A DNA stretch of 64,000 nt from Undaria pinnatifida (GCA_012845835.1 JABAKD010000013.1:11231201-11295200), one strand, 5' to 3'; shown: positions 1 through 11,168, counted from the stretch's first letter. Numbers and translations: made by a program. The notes: generated by a model not told the origin, from the sequence alone.

Positions 1-363
1 AGGTCTGTGGGGCATGCTCTGGGCCTTCAAAAACTGCGAATTCTGGTAAATAAACAAGAGGAGACGTTCGGACTTAACACGACTTGACACCGCCTCGTGG
101 CTGCCATGCAAAACCTATCGTACGACTGTTTTTGCATCCGCATAAGTTGTGATGGATCGTTTTTTCCCCACCGCATGAAGGGAACACACAGCACGCACCA
201 CGCACGACCTGTCGTGCGACTGTTTTTTTGTCCGCATGAAATGTGCTTATTTGTGTTTGCCTCACCGCATGCAGCTCTCTGTGGGCTGTATGTACAGCAG
301 CTGTATGATACGAATCTTAAAAAAAACACACCATATATCATAATCCTTTTACAGCATCAGCAG

Positions 364-388
364 TACAGTAGTAGTAGTATTCTAGTTC

Positions 389-441
<53 letters not shown>

Positions 442-458
442 TTCTAGTGCTAGTAGTA

Positions 459-524
<66 letters not shown>

Positions 525-592
525 TTCTAGTAGTAGTAGTAGTAGTATTCTAGTAGTAGTAGTAGTATTCTAGTAGTAGCATGGCTCCTTTC
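364..592. repeat. (TAG)n microsatellite with regular TATTCTAG interruptions
   Basis: Trinucleotide array of about 70 units, broken at intervals by the octamer TATTCTAG. The interruptions recur several times, so an interrupted higher-order unit was itself duplicated. It lies to the left of the last exon seen, probably in the next intron. The overlapping poly-valine reading frame is an artefact of the repeat. Confidence 0.9.
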
Positions 593-873
593 TTCTCCAA
601 CGTGGGCCACGAAGGTGTTACCGTCGTGTACCTTTGCGACTTGCGACACCCCCGGGATGTCACGTTACCCACATCCCGAAGGGGAACCTTGTATATACTG
701 CAAAACAATAATGAAATTCGGAGGATTTTTGGGCTAAGGAGCCCCGTTATTAGTTTTAAAAACTTTTTTTAGCCAAATGTTGCCACCCCTCTCGCCGCTC
801 GCATCCGGTGCTTCAGAGGAGAAAGCACTGTCGAAACCAAAATGACCTCATGAAAGCATCAGCCACATGAAAC

Positions 874-1182
874 AGCGGGGACCACTCGCGAAGTGGGCGA
901 TAACCCCACTGCAAAGCCATCATTACCGTTAAAGCAGGGAGGATGTTACGGCGGTGTTATGATAATACCTCCTTTTTCGCTACCGGGTTTGAGGTTTTCA
1001 TCACTCGCACGAGTGGGCTCCGTACCTCACGGACAGCGAGACTGCAGGCGATTTTTTTCGCGCAGCGTGGCTTTTACCATCCCTTTGCGGATTAATATCA
1101 CAAAATCAAAACAGCCCGTAAAAGCTTAAGACCGCAAAGGAACTGGGGGGGGGGGGGTTACTCGCGTGAGTGACCCCGAGCC
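874..1182. mobile_element. MITE-like element, family F (TIR GGGTCACTCGCGCGAGTG type)
   Basis: About 300 bp bounded by inverted copies of a palindromic motif related to GGTCACTCGCGNGAGTGACC, with a shared interior (a Lys-rich AT stretch and 'GCGGATTAATATC'). Related copies lie at 6836-7090, 11325-11560 and 60880-61070. No coding capacity. A non-autonomous DNA transposon is the simplest reading. Confidence 0.5.
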
Positions 1183-1271
1183 TCCTGTAAAAACAAAAAG
1201 GCCTCAAAAGTAAAGCAAACCCCTTCCGTAGCCCGGGTCTGCAAGGGACTGTGTGGGACACGAGCCTCACA

Positions 1272-1690
1272 GAATGGTGTGATGCTCGTACTTCCGCATG
1301 CTCTTCCCATCAATAGGCGCCTGATTAGATCGAAACCACCGCTTTTCTTTGGTGGGTATACAAGACAAAAATGGTGTTATGCTCGTACTGCTGCGTGCTC
1401 CTTCCGTCAATAGACGCTTGATTGGATCGAAACTACACCGCTTTTTTTTTGGTGGGTATACATGACAGAATGGGGTTGTACTCGTACTGCTGAGTGCTCC
1501 TCCCATCAATAGACGCCTGATTAGATCGAAACCACCGCTTCTCTGAGATCGAAACCACCGCTTTTCTTCGGCGGGTATACATACATGACGGAATGGTGTT
1601 GTGTTCGTACTGCTGCGTGCTCCTCCCATCAACAGACGCTCGATTGTATCGAAACCGCCGCTTCTTTTTTGGTGGGTGTACATGGACCCC
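1272..1690. repeat. Tandem repeat, four units of about 95-125 bp
   Basis: Four imperfect head-to-tail units, each containing an ATGGTGT...CTCGTACT core and a GATCGAAACCACCGCTT segment. The 161-codon minus-strand frame across it simply follows the repeat and shows no family resemblance, so it is not called as a gene. Confidence 0.8.
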
Positions 1691-1724
1691 AAAATGGGTA
1701 TCAGATCGAACACAAGGAACACAC

Positions 1725-1977
1725 GACGCGTGCTACGACAGAGGTATACCATTTTTTGGCTATTTTGTTTTCTGAACCAAGGGGATCCTTAACCCAAAAT
1801 CGTCGGGAAAAAAATTGCCATTTTTTTCATGGTTCTCGTCGTGTACCTAGGCCAATGGAGTTTGCATCCGGTAGCAGTTTCACTTTTCTAAAAATCAGTT
1901 TTAGGCTGGGGTTTTAAGCTCCAAAATAGAGGAAACCTCAGAAAAAAACGTGGTGCACCTCTGCCGTAGCACGCGTC
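1725..1977. mobile_element. MITE family A, full copy
   Basis: About 250 bp with terminal inverted repeats GACGCGTGCTACGACAGAGG and its complement at the right end (CTCTGCCGTAGCACGCGTC). The interior contains the family signature 'CCTTAACCCAAAATCGTCGG', a CCTAGGCCA motif and a pyrimidine-rich tract. No ORF. It ends about 30 bp from the donor of exon 30, so it sits at the very start of the intron. Confidence 0.85.
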
Positions 1978-2006
1978 ACACACACAGAAAAAAAAGACTT
2001 GTGCAC

Positions 2007-2204
2007 CTTGTAGTAGAAGTAAAAGCGTCCGCCCTCGTCATCCCAGAGCTGTTCCCACGAGCTTGCGCGCTGTTTCTGCAAGCCTGCCGCAACGACGACG
2101 GCCCGTTTTCGGCGCTCCGCCGCCTGTATCATGGTGGCCGCTCGTCTTCTCCGAGCGAGCAGGGAGCGGTATGAGCTTCGACAGCGAAAGCCTCGGAAGG
2201 CTCT
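2007..2204 (-). CDS. Exon 30 (last in window): IQ motifs and start of a WW domain
   Basis: 66 codons, phase 0 at both ends. Acceptor CAAACAG is followed by the exon, and the donor is AAG|GTGCAC. The start completes an IQ motif begun in exon 29 (KTIQ + RAFRGFRCRSSY). A second IQ-like stretch follows (AATMIQAAERRKRA), then the first half of a WW domain (SWEQLWDDEGGRFYFYYK) with its first Trp and the central Tyr cluster. The second WW tryptophan must lie in a further exon outside the window. Coding is supported by two recognisable domains in one frame without stops. Confidence 0.85.
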
Positions 2205-2361
2205 CTGTTTGACGATGTCACACACGTAAATAGAAGCAAGGTGAGAGAGGGGGTTTGGATTTCGATCAGGCGCCAGAAAACAACGGGCAACGAGCCTTCA
2301 GAGAAATGCATGCACTGCCGTACTGTCTCCTAAACTTAATCTATATAATCTATATATATAT

Positions 2362-2545
2362 TATCCTCCGGCGGATGGGGAAAAGTAAAGGTAATTAGGC
2401 TTACCATAATTCCACGTATTTTCATACTCGTCGTGTGTCGATTTAACTCAATTGCCTTCGCAATCCAGCGCTAGCTGGCGTGTCCCTCGGTTCCCACGAC
2501 AGCGATGGCGTTGAGTATCCACGTTTTATGTATGGACTAAACTAT
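2362..2545 (-). mobile_element. Retroposon family 'CCGGCGGATGGGGAAAAATA', copy without poly(A)
   Basis: Shares over 150 bp with copies at 29926-30205, 35079-35240 and 45590-45695. Shared blocks are ATCCTCCGGCGGATGGGG, then CGCGTATTTTCAT, CGTCGTGTGTCGATTTAACT and GCTAGCTGGCG. In other copies the CCGGAGGAT end is joined to a poly(A) run, so the minus strand is the sense strand here. SINE-like, no coding capacity. Confidence 0.6.
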
Positions 2546-2773
2546 AAACTCTTTTTAGGAATCATCCCACGGCGGGGGTGTAGCAGTTTCTGAGAAATTT
2601 CTGAGCTCCTAGCATGGCGAGGAGCTCCACATCAAACCCGAAGCATGACTTTGAAGTCATTCGATCGCGCTCAAACCCGACCACCACTGCTATGCGCTAC
2701 GAGTCCTAAAAGCAAAAAAATGCCCCCGTAAAAGCTACCAAACCCTTCTATGCGCTAGTCCTAAAATTAATGT

Positions 2774-3047
2774 AGGCACATGCTATGACAGAGGTTCGAA
2801 GCAGTTTTCGTCTGAAATGGTTCCTGAATGACGGGGCTCTCCTTAGCCCAAAAATCGTCGGAAATAGGCCATTTTATTTCGCATGCTGATTTTCGTCGCG
2901 TACCTAGGTCATTGGAGTTTTTGATCCGGTAATGCAGCATTTTTATTTTTCTCAAAATCAGTTTTTTCCTTAGAGAGGTCTTAAGCTCCCAAATTAAAGA
3001 ATAGTATTAAGAAAAAAAGTGCTGCACCTCTATCGTAGCACGCGTCA
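2774..3047. mobile_element. MITE family A, full copy
   Basis: Same terminal inverted repeats (GCTATGACAGAGG... and ...CCTCTATCGTAGCACGCGTC) and the same interior order of blocks as the copy at 1725-1977, with the best preserved right terminus in the window. About 273 bp, no ORF. Confidence 0.85.
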
Positions 3048-3091
3048 AAAAAAAACCCGGTAGTTCTTCTCTTGAGGAGCTAAAAAGAAAG

Positions 3092-3362
3092 GGTGTAACC
3101 GCTACCGAATCGCTCTACGGCAGCCCCCCCCCCCAAGCTTTTCTTTAACGAAATCGCCGGTTTTGAAACCAGCTCCCGGACAGGGTCTCCTGAAATACGG
3201 TGCCCCTCGCCACCTCGACGCCGTTGTTCGATCGTCCTTTCTTTGCGAACAAGAAAATAGGTGTAGATATTTTTTTCATGGCATCCTTCCTCGTGTCGAG
3301 CAGCCATGAAACGTGCTTTAAAGAAAATCGCTGGCTTTGGGGGGTGAGCTATCGTAGTAAGA
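3092..3362 (-). mobile_element. TIR element family E
   Basis: Homologous in reverse orientation to 34845-35072 and 59636-59900. Both ends carry a palindromic TTTCTTTAACGAA-type sequence, and the interior contains 'CGTGTCGAGCAGCCATGAAACG'. Short reading frames across it are shared by the copies but interrupted, so this is treated as a non-autonomous DNA element. Confidence 0.55.
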
Positions 3363-3380
3363 ATCAGTCTACCATGGGAT

Positions 3381-3640
3381 GACTGCCAGCCGGTCGGTGT
3401 CACTTTCCCGGTTACTTGCGCGGTGGTCATTTGCTTTGTCGTTAGCTTTTAATATTTTTTCCATGCTACACGCCTCTGGTTCGCGAGGCTCCTGTGTTTC
3501 CCTTTTCTACAAGCGACAACCTCCCGGGGTTTCAAGCAAGCAACCAAAGCCCGCCACGGCGAAGCCCCCGTTGCAATCCCTGGGATTTTCAAGCCGCCAA
3601 TCACATCCCGTAGGGGAAGCTTGAATAACCTATACAAGCT
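3381..3640. repeat. Dispersed repeat family H
   Basis: Similar in order of short blocks to 16215-16345 and 30285-30465 (TTACTTGCGCGGTGG, a T-rich run, CCTCCCGG, CATCCCGNAGGGGAA). A second, inverted block (3640-3760) repeats the same words, which suggests an imperfect inverted repeat. Its class is unknown. The rest of 3640-4330 shows nothing I can assign. Confidence 0.35.
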
Positions 3641-4334
3641 TCCTCTTCGGGATCGTGGTTGATGGCTTGAAAATCCCGGGGGATGTTGCAAGATGAAAAA
3701 GGAGGAGAAAACTCTTGAAAAACGGCGTTCGTTCGTAGTAAAGAAACAGTAATTAGCCGCCGCGCAACACGTAACCCAGCAAGCAACACCGGCCGGCCCA
3801 AGCGAGTCTATAGCTTAGTCTATATATTCCACTCTATCCGTAAACATAAGGACTGTTTTGGTATTGATATCAGTACCAATCAGCCGTTGTAATTCCAGAC
3901 ATCTTGGTAAGAGACATCAAACGCGTAGAGTGTTTTTTTTATTTGGTTGTGGCGGCTGGTCTTCTCTGGGCGAGCAGCCAGAGATATCAACTTGAGTTCC
4001 GGGAAGTCTCGGGTGGCCACCTGCTTCCACAGGCAACGCGAGAGAGGCACAATGAGATATGGATGCTACACAATTGTGCGCTGTGAGTTTGACCGATTTT
4101 AATGGTCGATACTTAGGTGTACATGCTACGTGGTATTGTTCGGCCGCGCTTTTATCGTGTGCTACATTCGCTTTGGAATAGAGGCCATAAAATGATGTCT
4201 ATGAGCCTATGCAGAGAAATGCCACCACCGTAGGGCTGCCTGCTTCCACACGCAACAGAGGCAGGGTGAGCGATGGGTTTGGAGCAGAGGCCAGAAAAAT
4301 ATCGCAACGGGCCCGAACTGAGAGGCGTACTCGC

Positions 4335-4838
4335 CTGAATCGTTTTCGAACACGCGACCCACTGCAGCGCGACAGCCACGCCTTCCGTCCTCAACAAAAG
4401 CGCCGCCCTTGCGTGCGCCCAAGTGCTGATGTTTGCCTTCTCCGTCGTCGCTACCGTCGCTTTCGCCGTTGCCGCGGAAGTTTCCGGTTGACGTTTCTTG
4501 CCGTTCCGCCCAGCTTCAATCGCAGGCACAAGCCCTGGAGTGGATTTGCCATTTCCTTTATGTCCCGCGTCAATCGCCGGCACGAATCCTAAACCAGCTT
4601 TATCGCGAACAGGAGAAGAAGCGCCAGCTGCTAAACCAGCTTTATCGCGAACAGAAGACGTAGCGGCAGTAGCTGTTGTTGAGCCTGGCGACGGAGATTG
4701 TTCGGGTTGATCGATCGCATTCTCCCCGGCGATGATGGCTTCAGCTTTTGCAGAAGCGTGGGCGACGGCCGCCCGCAACCCTTTTAGCTGCATGTTGGAT
4801 GCCAGGACGGAGAGACGCTGACAGAAAAGGCGGTATAC
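4335..4838 (-). CDS. Exon 29: long Ala/Lys-rich linker ending in an IQ motif
   Basis: 168 codons, phase 0-0, the longest exon here. The acceptor has a pure C tract (CCCCCCCCCCCTCCACAG). The N-terminal part (VYRLFCQRLSVLASNMQLKG) is helical. The middle is low-complexity, with a twice-repeated VRDKAGL motif and twice 'VPAI(D/E)AG'. The donor is taken as CAG|GCGAGT, a GC donor, because this choice joins KTIQ directly to RAFRGF of exon 30 and rebuilds an IQ motif. The frame stays open beyond it, so a downstream donor is the alternative. Two degraded copies of the acceptor region lie just upstream (5131-5352). Confidence 0.75.
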
Positions 4839-5130
4839 CTGTGGAGGGGGGGGGGGGACGGAAAAGCGTGGCATCATGCGGTGGCGGGGGCAGATTAACT
4901 ATGATCATAATGGGAGGGTGGAACAAGGGCAGAACGTGGATTGGATCGACGCCAAGCCGGGAATAAGTCGTGCAAAATGGAGTTGCACGTCGTGCGTAGG
5001 CTTTCCGTCTGGTACCCCTTGGCAATTTCTTCTTCTTTTAGGGAAGGTTTAGTGCGGGGTGGTCGGCTGTGTTTGCGGCGGCGATAGCCTACCGTATCTC
5101 CTTACTGGTAAGCTCAAAGCTGGAGGCAAC

Positions 5131-5352
5131 GACGGAGGGACGCTGCCACAAAAGGAGGTATACCTTTGCGGCGGGGGGGGGGGGGGGTGCGTCGCATCGT
5201 GCAGTAGTAGGCGTACGAAAACCATGGAACAAGAAAGAACGGTAGAGCAAGGGCAGTAAGTGGAAAAAGTCGATGATAAGCCGTACATAACTGCAGAAGG
5301 GTGAATGCTAGAACGGAGAGACGCTGGCGAAACAGGCCGTATACTTTAGGGG
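5131..5352 (-). pseudogene. Two decayed copies of the exon 29 acceptor region
   Basis: At 5131-5170 and 5305-5352 the sequence around the exon 29 acceptor recurs, including the coding words for VYxLxxQRxSV and part of the flanking G/C run. The CAG of the real acceptor has become AAG in both copies, and the following frame is not maintained. They lie 300-500 bp upstream in the direction of transcription, inside the intron. Confidence 0.7.
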
Positions 5353-5860
5353 GGAGGGAGAGATCGTGGCATCGTCCGGTTGTTAGGGGTGGACCAGTGA
5401 ACATAGTGGCCTTGACGGGGCATGTCGAACTTCAGTTAGGATAGCTCTGCTCATGCTGAAGTTTGGTTTCCCATGGTATTCTTCTACTCTCTGGGGAATG
5501 TTTTCGTGAAAGATCGGTGTTGAAGCTCGTACTGCACTTTTATCGGACGGCAAACACCATACAAATAATACAACACAACTAATACAATAATGATGCATTC
5601 TCAACGAATACACACACCCGGTATCACGCGCGATCGGAGTATCGCACACAGCTTGCAAATATGAAGTTCGACGAAATCTTCGATCACACAGCTGCAGTGT
5701 ATTGTAATTTTTTGTAATAATATTGGTATTCTAACGGAACTACACAAAAATAAGTTTAGTAACCACTTTAGAAGTGCAACGACATGATCTTGAAAATAGC
5801 GTGGGCCATTTCGTGGCAGTAATACAAAAGCTAAGACGATGACAATGCTTCTTCTCACAC

Positions 5861-5992
5861 CTCGTATGCCGTCGCCTCTGCCACCCTTGAGGATGTAACG
5901 GGTATGTCGATAAGCTGCTCGGCCATGGATGATTGAGCGACCCCGGGGCGCCCCTCGTTTCGCTTAAGCCAGGCTGTCAGCTGCATCCTGTC
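5861..5992 (-). CDS. Exon 28
   Basis: 44 codons when started after CTGAG, phase 0-0, donor GAG|GTGTGA. Coding-like composition (DRMQLTAWLKRNEGRPGV, then SSMAEQLIDIPVTSSRVAEA). The acceptor is uncertain: several AGs occur within 30 bp (CTGAG, GACAG, ATGCAG, CTGACAG), and none matches the phase of exon 27 except the last. No domain recognised. It joins exon 29 in phase. Confidence 0.55.
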
Positions 5993-6835
5993 CTCAGCCG
6001 AGATATGTTTTTCAAAAACGGGGAATGTGTTTTTACTAAAATAGAAAAAAGAATGGTCGAAAAAGTCATACTTCGTGCGTATTTTTTCCGAGCTGCATAT
6101 ATACGAGTAGTCATTTATGACGTCAATTCCTTTGGGGCTAAAGAAGAGAAAAAAAAAAGAAATTGACCAATGAAAATCGATGATTGCAGCATCGGGCACT
6201 GCTGATTGGGGGATGATAAAACTGGTGTCCGAAAGAACGTACAACAATTATGCAAGGAGGGGTCGTACAGGACGGGCGCGGCATAACCCTACTCGTATTG
6301 CTTGCTCGCTCACACTACTCGCATTACAGCAGGGTTAAACGTGAGATCGAAAAAATCAGCGTACGTACGTATCAGGACCATGAACTTTAGACTATACTCG
6401 TAGACGCTTGAAAATGTGTCAATCACTGTTTTGTTTTGGTCGCTGTACTATAATCAAGATAGAATCAAGTCACACACGAGTTGACCCTACTTTTGGGACT
6501 GTTAATATACTCCTACAACACAAGCTACAATTCCAAGTGCTTGTTGCCTCCGCCGACAACGTGAGCGTTGTTCTACGGGGGTCAATCGATGCGTAGCTGT
6601 AAACGGGGGGGGGACAATTCATCTACGTAGACGTCCACGTGTTATCAAGGAAAAAAAAGGAAAATCTAACACCCTCTCTAGACTATGTCGTAAGAAAGCG
6701 TTCGATAGACGACTTGCCGTGGATACCGCGTCGCGCCCGACTTGAGAATGGCAAAAAAAGAAATGGCCAAAAAACGCAACCTCTGGACGAAATCTACGGT
6801 GAGCGGGGGGGGCTCAATTTTCGGGCCGTGTTTTT

Positions 6836-7090
6836 TTTGCATTGTCTCGGGGTCGCTCGCGCGAGCGACCCCCCTGTTCGTTTCGCTTCCGGTCTTAAGA
6901 AGCGTTCGTGCTTTTTTTTTTCTTTGCGGTATGAATCCGCAATGGAGAGGTTGTATAGCTACGTACGGCGCGCCAGGCAAAACTGCCTAAGGAGTTTTCG
7001 TCACAGCAAGGTACGGGGTCACCCGTGCGAGTGGCTGAAATGGAGTAGTGGAAAAAATGGGGTGCCCTCCCCCCGTACGGTGGGCTTGGT
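6836..7090. mobile_element. MITE-like family F copy
   Basis: Begins with GTCGCTCGCGCGAGCGACCC and continues with the family interior (a poly-T run, GCGGTATGAATCCGC). Ends near GGTCACCCGTGCGAGTGGC and a GGATTAATATCG block. Non-coding. The flank 6010-6830 contains no recognisable gene. Confidence 0.45.
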
Positions 7091-7094
7091 CTCT

Positions 7095-7290
7095 GTGGAT
7101 TAATATCGTACATCACACGGCGATATTCCACGATCAATATCGTAAATCACAAACGATATTCCAGGGTTAATATCGTAAATCACACAGCGATATTCCAGGG
7201 TTAATGTCGTAAAATCACAAACGATATTCCAGGGTTAACATCGTAAATCACACACGCGATGTTCCACGGTTAATATCATAAACAACAAAA
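7095..7290. repeat. Minisatellite, about 34-36 bp x 5-6
   Basis: Head-to-tail units of the form TTAATATCGTAAATCACANN + CGATATTCCAGGG, drifting at the right edge. The unit contains the word GATTAATATCG that also ends the neighbouring family F element, so the array may have grown from that terminus. Confidence 0.8.
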
Positions 7291-7754
7291 CGACGTTCCG
7301 CTAGTTGTGAGGAGCCGCCACCGATTACAATAGTTTTTGGCCAAAAAGTGCAATCAAATGCCAGTCTGGATGGTCCAATTGTAAAAAAATTAATACTGTT
7401 AATACATTAATTATCATTAGAACGTAAGACTTACGCCGCAGATGAATGATTCATTTACGCTACAATGTAAAATATGTTTCCCCAGAAACCGTGGGTTCAT
7501 TACTAAAGGCATCAAGAGCCAGGAAGAAGCTGTTGGGCGAGCCTCGTGAAGCATGACGATTGTCGAATTTGCCTCAAGCTTTTTCCTGGGCACTTTGGTT
7601 GCATCGCGGTTGTCGCTTTTTTGGTCCGCACATGAACAGGTCTCACAAGGGTCGAGAGGTTCGCTACGGAGACGCAGAGCGTCCCCTACGGGTTGTATTG
7701 TATTGTATTTGTGTGTACTTGTGTAGGCGATGGGTTTGTGCACTGTCAGTATAC

Positions 7755-7879
7755 CCCTATGAGTAATCAGCCACTCAGGTCGCGATTTCGCGCAGAGTTC
7801 ATCGATGTAGACTATCTCTGAGGGATCGTCAGGCCGCGAGGGGAAGGGAGGAATAGTCGGGAGGACTACGGCCACTGGC
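7755..7879 (-). CDS. Exon 27
   Basis: 125 nt after acceptor CCACCCCAG, in phase with exon 26 (AG + G). The frame encodes a proline-rich start (VLPTIPPFPSRPDDPSEI), then YIDELCAKSRPEWLITHR. The proposed donor is AGGG|GTATAC. Proline-rich segments are possible WW or SH3 ligands, but this is only suggestive. The phase at its 3' end does not fit exon 28 with the preferred acceptor, so either an exon is missing or one of the two sites is wrong. Confidence 0.5.
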
Positions 7880-7984
7880 CTGGGGTGGCAATGTTGATGA
7901 AGACTAAGGTAGCCTCTCAGCTAAAACATTTACAGGAAAAGGAAAAAGTAGATAAAAAGAGAAGATGTGGGGAAAGGAAATGGG

Positions 7985-8135
7985 CAAATGGTTGGCGGAA
8001 GATACCACTGCATTATGGTGCGATCATTCCACTTCATATTAGGTACTACTGCTGCTTTATGGAAGGATATTCGATTTATATCGGAAAGGCATCTACGCTA
8101 TATTGTCGGAGGGCAAAAATAATAAGAATCAGTTT
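7985..8135. mobile_element. MITE family B copy
   Basis: Shares GGCGGAAGATACC, TACTACTGCTTTATGGAAGG, ATTCGATTTATATCGG and GTCGGAGGGCAA with copies at 14095-14200 (reverse), 19390-19510 and 52020-52110 (reverse). Its termini are not defined precisely. The stretch 8140-8620 shows no feature I recognise. Confidence 0.5.
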
Positions 8136-8625
8136 TTGAGTGAGTTGTTTTTAGGTGTAGATGTTGTGGTGTTGTACTGGGAGCCTAGCAAGGCGTAAGA
8201 TTTGGGATACGGCTGGATACGAAAGGGTTTCACATGCCTTTGAAGGCATGTGCGTATAGGAAAAAGGGGATGATGTTTTTTTGCTTCGTGGATTAGCAGC
8301 GCTTTCAGTTCACCCGTGGCGTGAGTGGAACTAAGACAAGAGCTTATCTAGTGCAAGTGAGTAACCAACGTGGAACCTGCCTAGTAGAGAGACCTGCAAA
8401 GAGTAGCCTGTGTCTGTAACATCCCCTAGTCTTAAAATATAGAACTCCTTAAGCGGCCACTCTTGGAAGGCAAAAAACGGGACACCGTCACCGTGGCTTA
8501 TACCTCTTGCATTTGAGCTATGATAGGAACCAATGCAGATGACTGAACCACCAAAAGAAGGTAACCTGTTTAGGACCTGCTGTACGCACTATAGTGGGGG
8601 GGGGGGCTACTCGGAGAGAGTGTGG

Positions 8626-8963
8626 AACGCGTGGGAACGATAGAGGATCGCATCGTACTTCTTTTTTTTTCTTGGCTAAAACAAAAAAACAAAAAAAATC
8701 TTAATGACGGGGGAGGTGCTCCTTAACCCCCTCCCCCCCAGAAAAAAACGCCGGAAATGTCATGCTTGTTTTTTTGCAATTCGCGCGATATTTTTGTTTA
8801 CCTAGGCCACGGGATTGCTCGAATCGGGTTGTGCTTTTTTTGTTGTTGCTCAAAAATCAGTTTTTGGCTGGGGTATACCATACATACAAGCTGCTTCATG
8901 TTAGGAAAACGCGCCTCAGAAAGAAAAAAACGGGTATCACCTCCACCGTGGCATGTATCGTGG
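8626..8963. mobile_element. MITE family A, divergent copy
   Basis: Has the interior blocks of family A (CTCCTTAACCCCC, CCTAGGCCACGGGATT, CTCAAAAATCAGTTTTTGGCTGGGG) and a degraded right end (CACCTCCACCGTGGCATGTATCG). Drift from the other copies suggests an older insertion. Confidence 0.65.
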
Positions 8964-8975
8964 CGTCGACGGCGG

Positions 8976-9168
8976 CGGGTACTGCGATAGAGATAGCACT
9001 TTTTGGCCCCCAAAAAATATTTTCTGAATGATGAGGTTTCTCAATCCAAAATCGTCGGGGAAAAAAAGTCATTTCTTGGCGCGCACAAAAACGTTTGTTT
9101 TTTTTTTTTCTAATATCTGGACCACGGGTTTTGTTCATCGGATTGCACTTTCAGTTTAGACGCATGCT
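8976..9168. mobile_element. MITE family A, 5' portion abutting the (TTG)n tract
   Basis: Starts TACTGCGATAGAGATAGCAC and follows the family order to the CTTTCAGTTT block. It then runs into the (TTG)n microsatellite instead of its right terminus. Either the element was broken there or the microsatellite grew inside it. Confidence 0.6.
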
Positions 9169-9172
9169 CTGT

Positions 9173-9433
<261 letters not shown>

Positions 9434-9435
9434 AA

Positions 9436-9690
9436 TTTAACTCGCATAATCGAGTCCGTGGTCACGGGACAGGCTCCAGCCACAATGGAGCTGAGGAATA
9501 CCCCAGGGAAAAAAAACAAACAAACCAAAGGTGGCACACGCATGTATCACAGCTAACGCAATTCATGCCTCCGCCAGAAACATAAAAAGTTGAAATCGGG
9601 AGTCAGCCTACGATGTGCCAGGTCCATACCGGTGCATACGTCTCACTACTGGCGCCTGGACAAAACGACTATACCGCTTGCCACCCAGGA
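9436..9690 (+). repeat. Dispersed unknown element also present at 43430-43650
   Basis: About 250 bp nearly identical in order to 43430-43650 on the opposite strand: GAGTCCGTGGTCACGGGAC, TGGAGC..AGGAATACCC, ATTCATGCCTCC, GGAGTCAG, TGTGCCAGGTCCATACCGGT, CGCCTGG..AACGACTATACC. At 9436 it directly follows the (TTG)n tract. Short peptides are conserved between copies, but no family is recognised. Possibly a retroelement remnant. Confidence 0.55.
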
Positions 9691-9705
9691 AAAATACTAT
9701 ACGGT

Positions 9706-9955
9706 ATAGTAATATAGGTGCAACTGTTTTTTTTCTGGGGATAAAAAAAACGATATTTTTTAGAAAACTGAAAGTCCAACCAGGCAAACAAAACCCATGT
9801 GGCCCAGGTATAAACAAAGAATGTGCATGTTGCGAAACAATAATGACAGAATCGGACGATTTGTTTCGGGGGCTAAGGAGTTTCATCATCCAGAAAACAC
9901 TTTTTTTTCGCCAGAAAGAGGTACAGTACCTCTGTCGTAGCACCCATGAAGGTGT
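9706..9955. mobile_element. MITE family A, inverted copy
   Basis: Reverse orientation to the copy at 8976. It contains CCCATGTGGCCCAGG, GGCTAAGGAG, CATCATCCAGAAAAC and ends in TACCTCTGTCGTAGCACCCATG. Non-coding. Confidence 0.7.
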
Positions 9956-10134
9956 AGAAGCTCCTCAATTGAGGAGCTACAGACGAAAAAAGGGTATACC
10001 TCGACCGTAGCATATATCGAGGCATCATTCTACAAGCAATGCAAGGGGAAGGGAGGGTGACTTACCTGGCACCGACTACCCTGCGTCCCGTCGTATGGAC
10101 CTCCGCTCACCATATCGCAAGGACGCATCCTCAC

Positions 10135-10283
10135 CTGGTGACAGGATTGTTGGAAGCGGCCACACTTGAGGCCATGCTCTCGGCCCGCGACTGGTTGCCA
10201 GGGAAAGCCTTCCATATCACCTTGAACGCTTGTGGTTCCACAGCGGCGATAGTCGCGGCAACCGTCCGATGATCAGAAGGTCC
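10135..10283 (-). CDS. Exon 26
   Basis: 149 nt, phase 0 start, two bases over at the end. Acceptor CGAAAAG lies after a pyrimidine-rich stretch, and the donor is ACCAG|GTGAGG. The frame gives TVAATIAAVEPQAFKVIWKA, then NQSRAESMASSVAASNNP, with coding-like composition. A second excellent donor sequence (GCCAG|GTAAGT) lies 75 bp downstream at about 10,061 and could be an alternative 5' splice site. No domain recognised. Joins exon 25 (phase 0) and exon 27 in phase. Confidence 0.6.
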
Positions 10284-10858
10284 CTTTTCGGGAGGTATCG
10301 CCGAAGAGCGGGTTGCATGTCGGGGGTAAAAATAAGGCGCGAAATAAGTCGAAGAGAAAGGAGTGAGACCTCGTGCATAGGTTTTGTTTTTGGCTATGTT
10401 TTCCTCGTTATGTTTTTCGTATGGCATTTTTTTTTCGCTACAATCGATGTTGTAATAAACTCATGCTGCACACTATAGTCGGATGGCAAACAGAGTTTGA
10501 ACACAGGAGTGTAAGGCATGAATGAGCTTTTTCCGAGGATAATCAGGGGGGGCGGCAAAGAAAGCAGCAGACACCAAAACCCGACGTGTGCGTCGAGTTA
10601 GAAGGACATCGATCCCTTTGGGATGGGGCACACATTCGGCGAATACGTTTGTGCAGTACATCGCTTGCTACCCACTCATGCTTGAGGGCGAACGATTTTA
10701 GGCTTAACTTGAGTCGGCCTTGTAGCAGCTCGCGGGGGGGATGGATCGGACCGGCTTTTTGACGTGACCACACAAGCAGCAAACACGGGTATAATTATCG
10801 TAAACGAATGTGACCAGCTTGATGTCGTCCCACCAATGGCACCCTTTTTTGGTGGGAA

Positions 10859-11168
10859 GCGTGCTATGATAGAGGTACTGTACCTTTTTTTGGCTAAAAA
10901 TGTTTTCTGGACGACGCGGGTCCTTAACCCACCTCACTGTACCTCTTTTTGGCTACAATTATTTTTTGGACGACTGGGCTCCTTAACCCACCTTAACTCA
11001 AAATCGTCCGAATATCATCCATTCTTGTTTTTTCAATATATATTTTTTTGGTATACCTACGTAGGCCATGGTTTTCTTAATCGGGCTCCATTTTCAGCTT
11101 GCTCAAAATCGGGTTTAGGTGAAGGCATCGAGCTCCTCAAGCAGCCATCCTCGGAAGGAAAAATCTAG
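10859..11168. mobile_element. MITE family A copy with internal 60-bp duplication
   Basis: Left end AGCGTGCTATGATAGAGGTA, and family blocks throughout. The segment 'CTGTACCTTTTTTTGGCTA...TTCTGGACGAC..GGNTCCTTAACCCACC' occurs twice in tandem (10,876-10,933 and 10,937-10,992), which explains its length of about 310 bp. Confidence 0.75.

Noticed and set aside
7417-7620. Minus-strand segment with KKLEANSTIVMLHEARPTAS considered as an extra exon
   Set aside because: The composition is plausible, but no acceptor or donor pair fits the phases of exons 27 and 28.
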